Shown: positions 53,455 through 62,260, counted from the first letter of the stretch. The stretch is DNA of 64,000 nucleotides from Cognatilysobacter claricitrinus (GCF_045866565.1 NZ_BAAFZV010000002.1:1116001-1180000), one strand, 5' to 3'. Program-made: numbers and translations. The notes: generated by a model not told the origin, from the sequence alone.

Positions 53455-54123
53455 GTGCACGACGCGGATATGCGGCGGCTTCGGGCGATTTCCGCGCGAC
53501 GGCGGCCGGCGTCGCCAGTAACGGATCAACAGCCAACCGAACAGCATGCCGCCCAGATGCGCGAAGTGCGCGACCCCGGGCATCGTGCCGGTAACGCCCA
53601 TCAGCAACTCCACCACGCCGTAGACGATCACCAGCGTTCGCGCCTTCATCGGCACCGGCGGAATCAGCAGCATCACGCGCTGGTTCGGAAACAGCATGCC
53701 GTAGGCGAGAAGCAGGCCGAAGATCGCGCCCGATGCACCGACAGTGGGATACGCATCGCCGCCCATCGCCATCGTGCCGTAACCGACTGCGAGCTGGCAC
53801 AGCGCGGCGCCGACGACGCAGGTCAGGTAATAGCCGAGGTAACGACGTTCGCCCCAGACGTGCTCGACCTGCGAGCCGAACATCACCAGCGCGAGCATGT
53901 TGAAGAACAGGTGCTGCGGGCTGCCGTGCATGAATCCGTAGGTCAGCACCTGCCACGGCATGAACGGCGGCGCGCCATACGCATCACCGGACCCGATCGG
54001 CCAAAGCTGCATCATTTCCAGCGCGTCGCCGAGCACGGATTCGCCCGCGAGCCACTGCAGCAGGAACACGACCACATTGACGATCAGCAATACCCGCGTG
54101 ACGGGCGGCAGTTTGGAAAACAT
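53452..54123 (-). CDS. Rhomboid-family intramembrane serine protease
   Basis: A 223-aa polytopic membrane protein. The active-site motif GASGAIFG gives catalytic Ser131, and the partner His189 lies in HFAHLGG near the end of a later helix; HGSPQHLFFNMLALVMFG is the typical conserved loop-helix. Six membrane segments fit the rhomboid core. The C-terminus is basic (RYWRRRPPSRGNRPKPPHIR). The catalytic pair is intact. Start at 54123. Substrates cannot be inferred. Confidence 0.93.
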   Translation of the reverse strand: MFSKLPPVTRVLLIVNVVVFLLQWLAGESVLGDALEMMQLWPIGSGDAYGAPPFMPWQVLTYGFMHGSPQHLFFNMLALVMFGSQVEHVWGERRYLGYYLTCVVGAALCQLAVGYGTMAMGGDAYPTVGASGAIFGLLLAYGMLFPNQRVMLLIPPVPMKARTLVIVYGVVELLMGVTGTMPGVAHFAHLGGMLFGWLLIRYWRRRPPSRGNRPKPPHIRVVH

Positions 54124-54204
54124 CGCGGCTCCTCGGCAGCCGTCATGTTAACTGCTGCACTGCGGCAGCTGTCGTCACGGCCGCTGCGCGAGCGGCAGTA
54201 GCGT

Positions 54205-54549
54205 TCAGCCCGGCGGTCCCCAGAGCGCTTCATCGAGCGTGCGCGGCTTGCGCATGGCGAGTACGCGTCCCGCTTCCACGCGCACGCCTTCCGCGCGCAA
54301 CCGCGCGGTCTGTTCGCGAAATCCTTCGGAGCCTTCGGGAAACGCGATGCGTCCGTCGGAGCGCAGCACGCGATGCCACGGCAGGTCGGGCTCGGACGAC
54401 GTACTGAGCAGCCGCGCAACCATCCGCGCGCGCCCTGGCAGGCCCGCGCGACGGGCCACTTCGCCGTACCCGGCGACCTCGCCCGATGGGATCGCACGGA
54501 TCGCGGTGAAGATGCGACGTGCGGCGTCGTTCGTGTCCGGGGTCGACAT
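54205..54549 (-). CDS. Alkyltransferase-like DNA repair protein (ATL)
   Basis: A 114-aa protein with the C-terminal fold of O6-methylguanine methyltransferase: IPSGEVAGYGEVARRAGLPGRARMVARLL. The active-site motif PCHRV is PWHRV here, Trp replacing the acceptor Cys. So it cannot transfer alkyl groups, but should bind O6-alkylguanine and flag lesions to nucleotide excision repair, as known ATL proteins do (E. coli YbaZ also has Trp there). Promoter not identified. The start at 54549 is MSTPDTND. Confidence 0.92.
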   Translation of the reverse strand: MSTPDTNDAARRIFTAIRAIPSGEVAGYGEVARRAGLPGRARMVARLLSTSSEPDLPWHRVLRSDGRIAFPEGSEGFREQTARLRAEGVRVEAGRVLAMRKPRTLDEALWGPPG

Positions 54550-54587
54550 GGCGATAGCATAGTCGCCACAAGGAGGTTCACCCCCCC

Positions 54588-54998
54588 ATGCGCGACTTCA
54601 ACGATATCCGCGACTACCTCGACGGCGCCGGCCACGACGTCACCGTGCACGACGATGGCCTGGTTTGCATCGAACTGTCGCTCGAGAACGGTCGCCGCCA
54701 CCAGGCGATCTTCCTCACCCGCATTCCCGACGAGGACGGCCGCAGCTACCTGCGCGTCAGCACCGTGGTTGCGCCGATGACTGGCGTCGACCCGCGGCGC
54801 GCGCTCGCGTTCAACTGGGACAGCCAGGTCGGCCATCTCGCGGTCGGTGATCTCGAAGGCGTGCCGCATCTGCAGTTGTGCGAGAACCGCCCGCTCGACG
54901 GGCTCGACCTCGCCGAAGTGCATCGCCTCGTGCTCGAGATCGGTGGCGTCGGCGATCGCATGGAACGCACGCTGTCGGCGGGCGGGGACCTGTTCTGA
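54588..54998 (+). CDS. YbjN-like/type III chaperone-fold hypothetical protein
   Basis: A 136-aa acidic protein: FNDIRDYLDGAGHDVTVHDDGLVCIEL, DGRSYLRVSTVVAPM, LAFNWDSQVGHLAVGDLEGVPHLQL and a helical tail ending GDLF. The alternating alpha/beta pattern recalls the YbjN / type III secretion chaperone-like fold, but I cannot name a family with certainty. No signal peptide. AGGAGG lies about 11 nt before the ATG. A candidate RNA follows downstream. Confidence 0.75.
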   Translation: MRDFNDIRDYLDGAGHDVTVHDDGLVCIELSLENGRRHQAIFLTRIPDEDGRSYLRVSTVVAPMTGVDPRRALAFNWDSQVGHLAVGDLEGVPHLQLCENRPLDGLDLAEVHRLVLEIGGVGDRMERTLSAGGDLF

Positions 54999-55055
54999 TC
55001 ATTTCGACAGCCTGTCCGCATCGCCGTCGGCGCATAACAGGCTGTTGACGTCTGC

Positions 55056-55180
55056 CTAACCGCGAAAGGCGGATCGTGGACCCGCGACGGCGATCCCGTC
55101 GTGCACTCACCGAAGCGAGTGCGTCTCCCGCTCGGGAGGTAGAGCCCCGGTGGTCGGAGCCCCACCGGGGTTCTTTTGTT
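55056..55180 (+). ncRNA. Candidate intergenic small RNA with five hairpins and terminator
   Basis: In the gap between convergent genes, five inverted repeats follow one another: CCGC/GCGG (55060-55072), CGACGG/CCGTCG (55085-55101), GCACTC/GAGTGC (55103-55122), CTCCC/GGGAG (55125-55138) and CCCCGGTGG/CCACCGGGG (55145-55170), the last followed by TTCTTTTG, a rho-independent terminator on the plus strand. No gene follows on this strand, so a mere terminator for the upstream gene would need only the last one. GGA triplets occur in the linker GTGGACC and in the terminal loop TCGGAGCC. No matching known family is claimed. A TTGACG -35-like hexamer lies at 55045-55050 but no -10 is clear. Confidence 0.45.
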
Positions 55181-55192
55181 TCGCGCCCTGCG

Positions 55193-56320
55193 TCAGGTCC
55201 AGCCGAGCGCGCGCAGCGCTTCGTACGACAGCCAGGCGATGCCGCCCGCGGCGGGAATCGTCAGGATCCACGCCCACACCATGCGTTCGACGACGGTCCA
55301 GCGGATCGCGTTGGAACGCTTCGCCGTGCCGACGCCCATGATCGTCGCCGAGATGTTGTGGGTGGTCGATACCGGAATGCCGAGCGCGGATGCGGTGAGG
55401 ATCACGCTCGCGGCGCTGGCTTCCGCCGCGAAGCCGTTGATCGGCTGCAGCTTCACGAGTTTGTGGCCGAGCGTCTTGATGATGCGCCAGCCGCCCGCCG
55501 CGGTGCCGGCCGCCATCACGAGCGCGCACGACACCTTGATCCACGTGTCGATGTCCTTCGTCGCGATCGCATTAGCCGACGGATGCAGGAATGCGAGCCA
55601 TGACGGCAGCGCGTCGAGCGTTCCGGCCGACTGCGCGCCGAGCAGTGCGATGGCGATGATGCCCATCGTCTTCTGCGCGTCGTTGGAACCGTGCGCGAAT
55701 CCCATCGCCGCCGCGCTGACGATCTGCGCCTTGCCGAAAAACGCATTCACCGGACGCGGGCGCGCGAAGCGTCGCAACAGGCCGCCGCTCGACGCCATGC
55801 CCGAGATGATGGCGTAGAGCAGGCCCATGATCAGGAAACCGACGATGAAGCCCAGCAGCGGCGACGTCACCATCGGGATGATCACTTTCCAGAGCACGCC
55901 GCCGCTCTTGAACCACGGGTCCTTGTGCTCGGCCCAGATGATGGCGTGCCAGTTGCCGCGCGCCGCGGCCAACGCCGCGCCGCAGAGTCCGCCGATCAGC
56001 GCATGCGACGACGACGACGGCAGGCCCATCGCCCAGGTGATGAGGTTCCAGACGATGCCGCCCATCAGCGCGCACAGCACGAGCTGCGACGAAATCTCGA
56101 TCACGTGCGCATCGACGATGCCCGACGTGATGGTCTTCGCGACGGCGGTGCCCCAAAGCGCGCCGAACAGGTTCGTGCCCGCGGCGAGCATCACCGCCTG
56201 CATGGGCGACAGCACCTTGGTCGCGACGACTGTCGCGATCGAATTGGCGGTGTCGTGGAAACCGTTGATGTACTCGAACACGAGCGCAACGGCCACGACG
56301 ACCAGCACGAGGGTCAGCAT
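55193..56320 (-). CDS. pitA: PiT-family inorganic phosphate transporter
   Basis: A 375-aa polytopic protein with the two PiT signature repeats: FEYINGFHDTANSIATVVATKVLSP near the N-terminus and GFAHGSNDAQKTMGIIAIALL in the middle, each with the GxND/GFHDTAN core. Low-affinity, proton- or metal-phosphate-coupled uptake is expected. Its start is 10 bp after the stop of the DUF47 gene, forming an operon. The length is typical of PitA-like proteins without long cytoplasmic inserts. Confidence 0.94.
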   Translation of the reverse strand: MLTLVLVVVAVALVFEYINGFHDTANSIATVVATKVLSPMQAVMLAAGTNLFGALWGTAVAKTITSGIVDAHVIEISSQLVLCALMGGIVWNLITWAMGLPSSSSHALIGGLCGAALAAARGNWHAIIWAEHKDPWFKSGGVLWKVIIPMVTSPLLGFIVGFLIMGLLYAIISGMASSGGLLRRFARPRPVNAFFGKAQIVSAAAMGFAHGSNDAQKTMGIIAIALLGAQSAGTLDALPSWLAFLHPSANAIATKDIDTWIKVSCALVMAAGTAAGGWRIIKTLGHKLVKLQPINGFAAEASAASVILTASALGIPVSTTHNISATIMGVGTAKRSNAIRWTVVERMVWAWILTIPAAGGIAWLSYEALRALGWT

Positions 56321-56330
56321 CGGCGTCGCC

Positions 56331-56966
56331 TCAGGAGTTCTTCAGCACGATTTCGTAGGCGACGGTGCCGGCTTCCTGGCAGCGGTCGATGGCCTTCTCG
56401 AGGATCTCGAAGAATTCCTTGAGCAGGAACATCTGCTGCGCCTCGAGGCGGCCGGAATAGATGTCGCGATACAGCTCGAGCATCAGGCGATCGGCTTCGT
56501 TCTCGATCGAACGCAGGCGGTCGCTGAGGCCCTTCATCGACTCGAGCTTCATCGTCGGCAGCGCGTGCACCATTTCGACGACCACGCCCGCGGCCTTCTC
56601 GAGCATCGCGGCGCGCGGCGCGAAGTCGATGCCCTGCAGGTGGCGTAGCGCCATCGAATAGCGGTCGGCGAACTTCTCGACCTGCTTGGGAATCTTGTAC
56701 AGCGCGGATGCCAGCGCCTCGATGTCCTCGCGCTCGATCGGCGTGATGAAGCTGTTGACCAGTTCCTGGCGGATCTTGTCGGACGCCGCGCGCTCGCGCT
56801 GGCGGGCGAGCTTGAACACGTCCAGCGCCGGGTGGCCGGTGGACTCGCGCAGCATCGCGTGCAGCGCCTTGGTGCTGTCGTGGGCGGCGACGGCGGCCTC
56901 GTCGAGCAGCGCGTAGAACTGCTTGCCTTGGCCGAAGATCGTCTGGAGGGAGAACATGCGGGGCAT
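56331..56966 (-). CDS. DUF47 family Pit accessory protein (PhoU-like)
   Basis: A 211-aa all-helical protein of the DUF47/PhoU-like group: FSLQTIFGQGKQFYALLDEAA, TPIEREDIEALASALYKIPKQVEKFADR (the EREDI motif), and ENEADRLMLELYRDIYSG. Such proteins sit beside PiT transporters and are thought to control them. It is the first gene of the pair with pitA. Confidence 0.93.
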   Translation of the reverse strand: MPRMFSLQTIFGQGKQFYALLDEAAVAAHDSTKALHAMLRESTGHPALDVFKLARQRERAASDKIRQELVNSFITPIEREDIEALASALYKIPKQVEKFADRYSMALRHLQGIDFAPRAAMLEKAAGVVVEMVHALPTMKLESMKGLSDRLRSIENEADRLMLELYRDIYSGRLEAQQMFLLKEFFEILEKAIDRCQEAGTVAYEIVLKNS

Positions 56967-57053
56967 CCCGGGCGTCGAATTGCGGAATTATGACAACGGA
57001 CGGCCCGCAGCGGTGTGCGGCCGCCTCGTTCACGGGGGGCGCGTCTCGTCACC

Positions 57054-57062
57054 TGTTAAGAT
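57054..57062 (+). promoter_or_regulatory. Candidate extended -10 promoter for CNNM gene
   Basis: TGT followed by TAAGAT at 57057-57062 fits an extended -10 in the divergent gap between the DUF47 gene and the CNNM/CorC gene. No good -35. Confidence 0.35.
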
Positions 57063-57176
57063 CGCGCCCGCTTTGAACCCTCCCCCGCTCCAATTCGCTC
57101 CGTGGACCGCGCCGTCCCATCGAGGCCGGCCCGGCCCGTGGCACGCGCCGCGACCGCCCCATCCGGGAACCCGTCC

Positions 57177-58493
57177 GTGCGCGACCTGCTGATCGTCTTC
57201 CTGCTGGTGGTTTTCAACGCCTTCTTCGCGATGTCGGAGATGGCGGTGATGACCTCGCGCAAGAGCCGTCTGCGGCACATGGCGAGTTCCAGCAAGCGCG
57301 CGCACAAGGCGCTCGAGCTCGCGGAATCGCCGGAAAGCTTCCTGTCCGCGGTCCAGCTGTGGATCACCCTGCTCAGCCTGTTGACCGGCTACTTCGGTGG
57401 CGAGTCGATGGGCGAGAAGATCGCCGAGCCGCTGCGCGACATTCCCTCGCTGGCGCCGTACGCCACCTACATCGGGCGCGCAAGCGGGTTCCTCGTCGTG
57501 CTGTTCTTCTTCGGCCTGATCGGCGAGCTGGTGCCCAAACGCATCGGCACGCTGCGTCCGGAAACCATCGCGGCGCTGGTCGCCTATCCGATGGATTTCT
57601 TCGCCAAGATCGCCAAGCCGTTCGTGGTGTTGCTCTCGACCTCCACCCGTTTGCTGCTGCGCCTGCTGCGCCTGGGCGACAGCGGCGACGAGGCGGTCAC
57701 GGAAGAAGAGATCCGCATGCTGGTGAGCGAAGGCCACGAGCAGGGCGTGATCGACGCCGACGAACGCAAGATGATGAACCGCGTGCTGAGCCTCGGGGAC
57801 CGCACGACCGAAAGCCTGATGACGCCGCGCATGCGCATTGTCTGGCTCGACGCGTCGGCCGAGCCGGTCGAGAACCTCGAAGCGCTGCACGACGCGCCGT
57901 TCTCGCGCTTCCCCGTCTATCGCGGCAGCGACAAGGACGTGTTGGGCATCCTGGAAGCGAAGTCGTTGCTGCGCGCGGTCGGGCGTGGCGAAATGCCATC
58001 CTTGTTCGAGGGACTGCGCGAGCCGCTTTTCGTTTCCGAGTCGACGCCGGCACTGAAGTTGCTGGAGATCTTCCGCGAGGAGCAGCAGTCGCTCGCGCTG
58101 GTCGTCGACGAATACGGCGACATCAGCGGCCTGGTCACCGTCAACGACCTCATGGGCGCCGTGGTGGGCCGCATGCAGGGCGATGCCGACGAAGGCGCGA
58201 CCGGAGTCGTCGTGCGCGACGACGGTTCGCTGCTGGTTGACGGCTCGCTCGGTGTCGAGGAGCTGCGCGAGCTGCTCGGCGCGAGCGCCCTGCCCGGCGA
58301 GGACGAACACGACTTCCATACCGCGGCCGGCATGGTGATCGCGCAGTTCGGTCGCATCCCGCACGCGGGTGAACATTTCGAGTGGAACGGCTGGCGCATC
58401 GAGGTGGTCGACCTCGACGGCCCGCGCGTCGACAAGCTGCTGATGCAGCGGGTGCCGTCGACCGACGAGGACGACGATGGGCGAGCGGGCTGA
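57177..58493 (+). CDS. CNNM/CorC-type hemolysin-family membrane protein
   Basis: A 438-aa protein with an N-terminal DUF21 transmembrane domain (RDLLIVFLLVVFNAFFAMSEMAV and following helices), a pair of CBS domains (SLGDRTTESLMTPRMRIVWLD and the LVVDEYGDISGLVTVNDLM region), and a C-terminal CorC_HlyC domain. These proteins act in Mg2+ or Co2+ export and resistance. The start at GTG 57177 is preferred: GGGAA lies 7 nt upstream and it begins just before the first membrane helix, as in relatives; a GTG at 57102 would add 25 disordered residues. Confidence 0.92.
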   Translation: MRDLLIVFLLVVFNAFFAMSEMAVMTSRKSRLRHMASSSKRAHKALELAESPESFLSAVQLWITLLSLLTGYFGGESMGEKIAEPLRDIPSLAPYATYIGRASGFLVVLFFFGLIGELVPKRIGTLRPETIAALVAYPMDFFAKIAKPFVVLLSTSTRLLLRLLRLGDSGDEAVTEEEIRMLVSEGHEQGVIDADERKMMNRVLSLGDRTTESLMTPRMRIVWLDASAEPVENLEALHDAPFSRFPVYRGSDKDVLGILEAKSLLRAVGRGEMPSLFEGLREPLFVSESTPALKLLEIFREEQQSLALVVDEYGDISGLVTVNDLMGAVVGRMQGDADEGATGVVVRDDGSLLVDGSLGVEELRELLGASALPGEDEHDFHTAAGMVIAQFGRIPHAGEHFEWNGWRIEVVDLDGPRVDKLLMQRVPSTDEDDDGRAG

Positions 58494-59094
58494 CCACGGC
58501 GGCGACCGCGGCACGCGTGCGTTGCTCGACGGTTTCGCCAATGCCGCCTCCGACCACGGGACGACCTTCGCCGAACTGTTCGTCGGGCTGGGCGATCGCG
58601 CCTTCGGCATGTTCCTGATCGCCGCCGCGGCGCCGGCATTCATCCCGGTTCCGGGCCTCGCCGGCGGCCTGAGCGGGCCGCTGGTGATGCTGGTCGGCGT
58701 GCAGCTTCTGCTGCGCCTTCAACGCCCGTGGTTGCCACGCTTCATCGGTCGCCGCAGCCCGCGTGCGTCCACGCTCGTGCACGTGCGTGACCGGCTCGAT
58801 CCGTGGCTCGCACGACTCGAGCGCGTGGTGCGCCCGCGCGGCACGGTGCTGCTCGACCACTGGCTGCCCGGCATCGTGACCGGCCTGCTTGTGTTCAGTA
58901 CCGGCGCGCTGTTGTCACTGCCGATCCCGTTCACCAACTATGTGCTCGGCGTTCTCGTGGTGCTGTTCGCGCTCGCGTTCCTGGAACGCGACGGCGTGCT
59001 GATGGGAATCGCGTGGGCGGCGGCCGTAGCCGCGCTGGTGGTGTTCGGGCTGCTGTCGGGAAGCCTGGCCCGCGCCGTCGCGCAGTACCTCTGA
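58477..59094 (+). CDS. ExoD-family membrane protein
   Basis: A 205-aa protein with hydrophobic helices and the ExoD domain: FGMFLIAAAAPAFIPVPGLAG, HVRDRLDPWLARLERVVRPR and PIPFTNYVLGVLVVLFALAFLERDGVLM. ExoD proteins were described in rhizobial exopolysaccharide synthesis and stress, with no known activity. It overlaps the CNNM gene by 17 bp, so it is probably cotranscribed. The start may be the ATG at 58477 (MGERADH). Confidence 0.85.
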   Translation: MGERADHGGDRGTRALLDGFANAASDHGTTFAELFVGLGDRAFGMFLIAAAAPAFIPVPGLAGGLSGPLVMLVGVQLLLRLQRPWLPRFIGRRSPRASTLVHVRDRLDPWLARLERVVRPRGTVLLDHWLPGIVTGLLVFSTGALLSLPIPFTNYVLGVLVVLFALAFLERDGVLMGIAWAAAVAALVVFGLLSGSLARAVAQYL

Positions 59095-59095
59095 C

Positions 59096-61231
59096 TCAGG
59101 CCGGAACTTCGTCCGCGATCAGCGCGAGGAATTCTTCCATCTCGAGCGGATGGCCCAGCCAGTAGCCCTGCGCGAGATCGCAACGACGCTCGCGCAGCAG
59201 TTCGTACTGACCTTCCTTCTCGACGCCTTCCGCCACCACCGTGATGCCCAGCGAATGCGCCATCGCGATGATCGCGGTGGTCAGCGCGAGGTCGTCCGGG
59301 TCGCGCAGCACGTCGGCGACGAAACTGCGATCGATCTTGACGCCGTCCACCGGCACGCGGCGCAGGTGGCTGAGGCCCGAGAAGCCGGTGCCGAAGTCGT
59401 CGAGCCAGACTTTCACGCCAAGGGAGCGCAGGCGCGTCAGCAACTGGCTGGCATGCGCTTCGTCGCTGATGACCGCGGTCTCGGTCAGCTCGATGTGCAG
59501 TTGATCGGCCGGCAGGCCCGCGTCGCGCAGGCTGGCTTCGACCATGCGCGCGAGATCGCCACTGCGCAGCTGGCGCGGCGACACATTGACCGAGACGAAC
59601 AGCGGAACCGCGTCGGCGCCGCGCACGTGCTCCCAACGCATCGCGTCGCCGCACGCCGCGCGCATCACCTGCGGGCCGATCGTGTCGATCAGGCCGCTCT
59701 GCTCGGCGACGTCGATGAAGACGGACGGCGCGATGACGCCCTGCTCGTGGTGGCGCCAGCGCAGCAGCGCTTCCGCGCCGACGAGACGCTGGTCGCTCAG
59801 GCGATAAACCGGCTGGTACACGAGGCGCAGTTCGCCGCGATCCCACGCGCCGCGCAGTTCGTTCTCGAGGTGCACGCGGCGCTCGACCGCCTCGTTCATC
59901 GCGCGGCTGTAGAAGCGGTAGCAGTTCTTGCCGGCGACCTTCGCCTGGTACATCGCGATGTCGCCGTTCTTGAGAAGCGACGTCGCGCCGTCGGCGTCGT
60001 CGGGGAACAGCGTCACGCCGACCGACGTGCCGAGGAATACCTGCCGCCCCTGCACCACCAGCGGCTCGGACAACACTTCGACGAGGCGTTCGGCCAACCG
60101 CGTCGCCGCGGCGCGGACCTGGGTGTCCTCGACGAGGATCACGAACTCGTCGCCACCAAATCGCGCGACGCGCGCATCGGCGCCACCGATCTCGGCGACC
60201 GTGTCGGAAATGCGATGCGCGAACTGCAGCAGCACCTCATCGCCCGCATCGTGGCCGAGCGTGTCGTTGATGCGCTTGAAGTCGTCGGCGTCGGCGAACA
60301 GCAGCGCGAGCTCGCGGTTCGCACCCTTGAGCTGCATCAGGCGCGCGTCCAGTATTTCGCGGAACGCGAGCCGGTTGGCGAGGCCGGTCAGCGCGTCGGT
60401 ATACGCCATGCGGCGGATCTCGCGGTCGTGCCGCGCGACGCTCTGGCTCATGCGGCCGAAGGCACGCACCAGATCGCCCAGTTCGTCCTTGCGATTGCTG
60501 ACCGGCAGACCGGTGTCGAAATGCCCCGCCTCGATCGCGCGCGCCGAATCGGCGAGCTGGCTGATCGGCCGCACCATCGTGCGCTGGATCAGCGCCAGCA
60601 CGACGCCACCGAGCGCGAGGAGCGCGGTGCTCAACAGCAGGATGGCGAGCAGTTGGCGGCTGCCCAGGTCGCGGATCTGCTGGCTCAACTGGCCCATCGC
60701 CACCTGCTGGAAGTCGCGACCTTCGGTGCGGTCGAATCCGATGCGCACGCCACCAAGGCGCGAGCCGCCGATGAGGATGGGCGCGGAGACGTCGAGCATG
60801 TCCTGCGTCATCTGCGAATGCAGTTCGCGCGCGCCGATGGCTTCGAACGCCAGCGCATCGTCCATGCGACGGCCGTACGTGGGGATGTCGGGCGTGCCGT
60901 CGTGCAGGATGTTGCCGTCGGCGTCGTACACCAGCACGTAGCGCACGCCCGGCTGGCGCAGCGTGCCCTTTGCGAGGTCGCCGACCGCGTCGAGATCGAA
61001 GTAATACAGCGGGTTGACCAGCGACTTCGCGAGCTGCTCCGTCGTGCCTTCCGCACGGCGGTGCAGGTTGGCGTCGAGCACCTGGTCGGTGGCGCGGCGC
61101 GACAGGCTTTCGACGGTCGTCTGCACTTCCTGCTGGCGCATCCAGAACAGCATCATCAGCGCGCTCGCCGCGAGGATGGCGAAGCCGACCATCGCGAAGA
61201 ACTGCGCCTGAAGACCGATGCGGAACCTCAT
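59096..61231 (-). CDS. Bifunctional GGDEF-EAL c-di-GMP enzyme with periplasmic sensor and HAMP
   Basis: A 711-aa membrane protein. TM1 (about 9-31) and TM2 (about 194-216) flank a periplasmic sensor, followed by a HAMP region (about 217-270). The GGDEF motif is exact at 359-363, but the RxxD inhibitory site is missing. The EAL domain starts near 460 and keeps the key motifs: GAEALLRW (EAL 487-489), VSVNVSPRQ, IELTET, DDFGTGFSGL, VKIDRSF and VAEGVEKEGQ. So both synthesis and breakdown could occur, possibly GTP-activated EAL. It overlaps the PhnD-like gene by 4 bp, arguing for a sensory pair with that binding protein. Confidence 0.95.
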   Translation of the reverse strand: MRFRIGLQAQFFAMVGFAILAASALMMLFWMRQQEVQTTVESLSRRATDQVLDANLHRRAEGTTEQLAKSLVNPLYYFDLDAVGDLAKGTLRQPGVRYVLVYDADGNILHDGTPDIPTYGRRMDDALAFEAIGARELHSQMTQDMLDVSAPILIGGSRLGGVRIGFDRTEGRDFQQVAMGQLSQQIRDLGSRQLLAILLLSTALLALGGVVLALIQRTMVRPISQLADSARAIEAGHFDTGLPVSNRKDELGDLVRAFGRMSQSVARHDREIRRMAYTDALTGLANRLAFREILDARLMQLKGANRELALLFADADDFKRINDTLGHDAGDEVLLQFAHRISDTVAEIGGADARVARFGGDEFVILVEDTQVRAAATRLAERLVEVLSEPLVVQGRQVFLGTSVGVTLFPDDADGATSLLKNGDIAMYQAKVAGKNCYRFYSRAMNEAVERRVHLENELRGAWDRGELRLVYQPVYRLSDQRLVGAEALLRWRHHEQGVIAPSVFIDVAEQSGLIDTIGPQVMRAACGDAMRWEHVRGADAVPLFVSVNVSPRQLRSGDLARMVEASLRDAGLPADQLHIELTETAVISDEAHASQLLTRLRSLGVKVWLDDFGTGFSGLSHLRRVPVDGVKIDRSFVADVLRDPDDLALTTAIIAMAHSLGITVVAEGVEKEGQYELLRERRCDLAQGYWLGHPLEMEEFLALIADEVPA

Positions 61232-62157
61232 TCGACGTCCGCCTTGATGCGCGCAACGCCGCGGCCGATCTCGCCCAGCGAGCGTTCCGAGGCCGGATCG
61301 AGCGGCAGGAAGCGCGTGGTACCGAAGAACGCGAGCAGCGCCTCGCGGCCGGCCGGATCATTGGCGGCCTGCAGCAGCACCTCACGAAGACGCGCGGCGA
61401 CGCGCGGATCGAGATCGCCGCGCACCACTTCGACCGCACGCGGGTAATCGGGCGTCTGTCCGATCAGCATGAAATCGCGTCGGAACGTCGAGGGCACGCG
61501 CGCCGGGTTTTCCCAGTCCACATTGCTCATGACGCCGGCGTCGACCAGCCCCTTGTGCACCCACGTCGCGATGTTGAGTTCCGACCGTGCGAACAGGTAA
61601 CCGATCGCGCCCGCGGCCGGCTGGTCGTCGGGCGAGAGCAGGATTTCCAGGTGCATGCCGCGATCGAGCAGCAGGCCCGCCGGCACGTAGTAGGCACTGG
61701 TCGACGACGGCCGCTGGAATGCGATGCGATGGCCGCGCAGGTCGTCCAGCGACGACAGCCCGCGGTCGCGGCGCGCGAAAAACACGCTGTGGTAGCGGCT
61801 GACGCCGTCGCGCTCGGTAAGCAGCAGCGGCCGGGCGGCGACGCGCTGTTGCAGCAGCATCGCGGTGCCCGCGGTTTCGGTGACCCAGTCGACGCGACCG
61901 CGACGCATGTAGCTCGCCATCTGCTGCGGGTCGCGCGCCATCAGGATGCGGCCTTCGCGGATACCGACGTCGGCCATGCGCGGGACGACGTAGTCCAGCA
62001 GCGGCTTGAGCTGGTCGTAATGCGCGGCGGGGTCGTCGCTCACGCGGCCGAGCACGAGCACGCCCGACGACGAATCACCCGCTGCGGCGAGCGGTGTGGG
62101 GGCCAGTGCGAGAGCCAGCAGCAGAAGGCAGGCGTAGCGGAGAACGCGCGTGATCAA
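61228..62157 (-). CDS. PhnD-like periplasmic substrate-binding protein
   Basis: A 309-aa protein with a signal peptide (MITRVLRYACLLLLALALAP, cleavage near LAAAG) and a PhnD/phosphate-phosphonate-type binding fold: LVLGRVSDDPAAHYDQLKPLLDYV, DWVTETAGTAMLLQQ, GLSSLDDLRGHRIAFQRPSSTSAYYVPAGLL, VMSNVDWENPARV and the ...VRGDLDPRVAARL tail. No ABC permease or ATPase gene is nearby, so it is not part of a transporter. Its stop overlaps the start of the GGDEF-EAL gene by 4 bp (ATGA), suggesting it passes a ligand signal to that enzyme. Confidence 0.9.
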   Translation of the reverse strand: MITRVLRYACLLLLALALAPTPLAAAGDSSSGVLVLGRVSDDPAAHYDQLKPLLDYVVPRMADVGIREGRILMARDPQQMASYMRRGRVDWVTETAGTAMLLQQRVAARPLLLTERDGVSRYHSVFFARRDRGLSSLDDLRGHRIAFQRPSSTSAYYVPAGLLLDRGMHLEILLSPDDQPAAGAIGYLFARSELNIATWVHKGLVDAGVMSNVDWENPARVPSTFRRDFMLIGQTPDYPRAVEVVRGDLDPRVAARLREVLLQAANDPAGREALLAFFGTTRFLPLDPASERSLGEIGRGVARIKADVE

Positions 62158-62260
62158 GGCGGACGACCGTAGGGCCCTCGCGGAGCCTAAAGCAAAACCG
62201 CCCGCTTTGGGACGCCGGTCGCGATCCGCGCCATTTTCGTCACATCGGCCGCTTGCGGGG

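Noticed and set aside
51635..53956. 773-codon minus-strand frame spanning the second M13 gene and rhomboid region
   Set aside because: Crosses two well supported genes and lacks protein-like sequence.
54205..54549. Initial reading as a methylated-DNA cysteine methyltransferase
   Set aside because: The acceptor Cys is Trp (PWHRV), so it is an alkyltransferase-like protein.
59150..61447. 765-codon plus-strand frame opposite the GGDEF-EAL gene
   Set aside because: Antisense shadow; the minus strand carries intact catalytic motifs.
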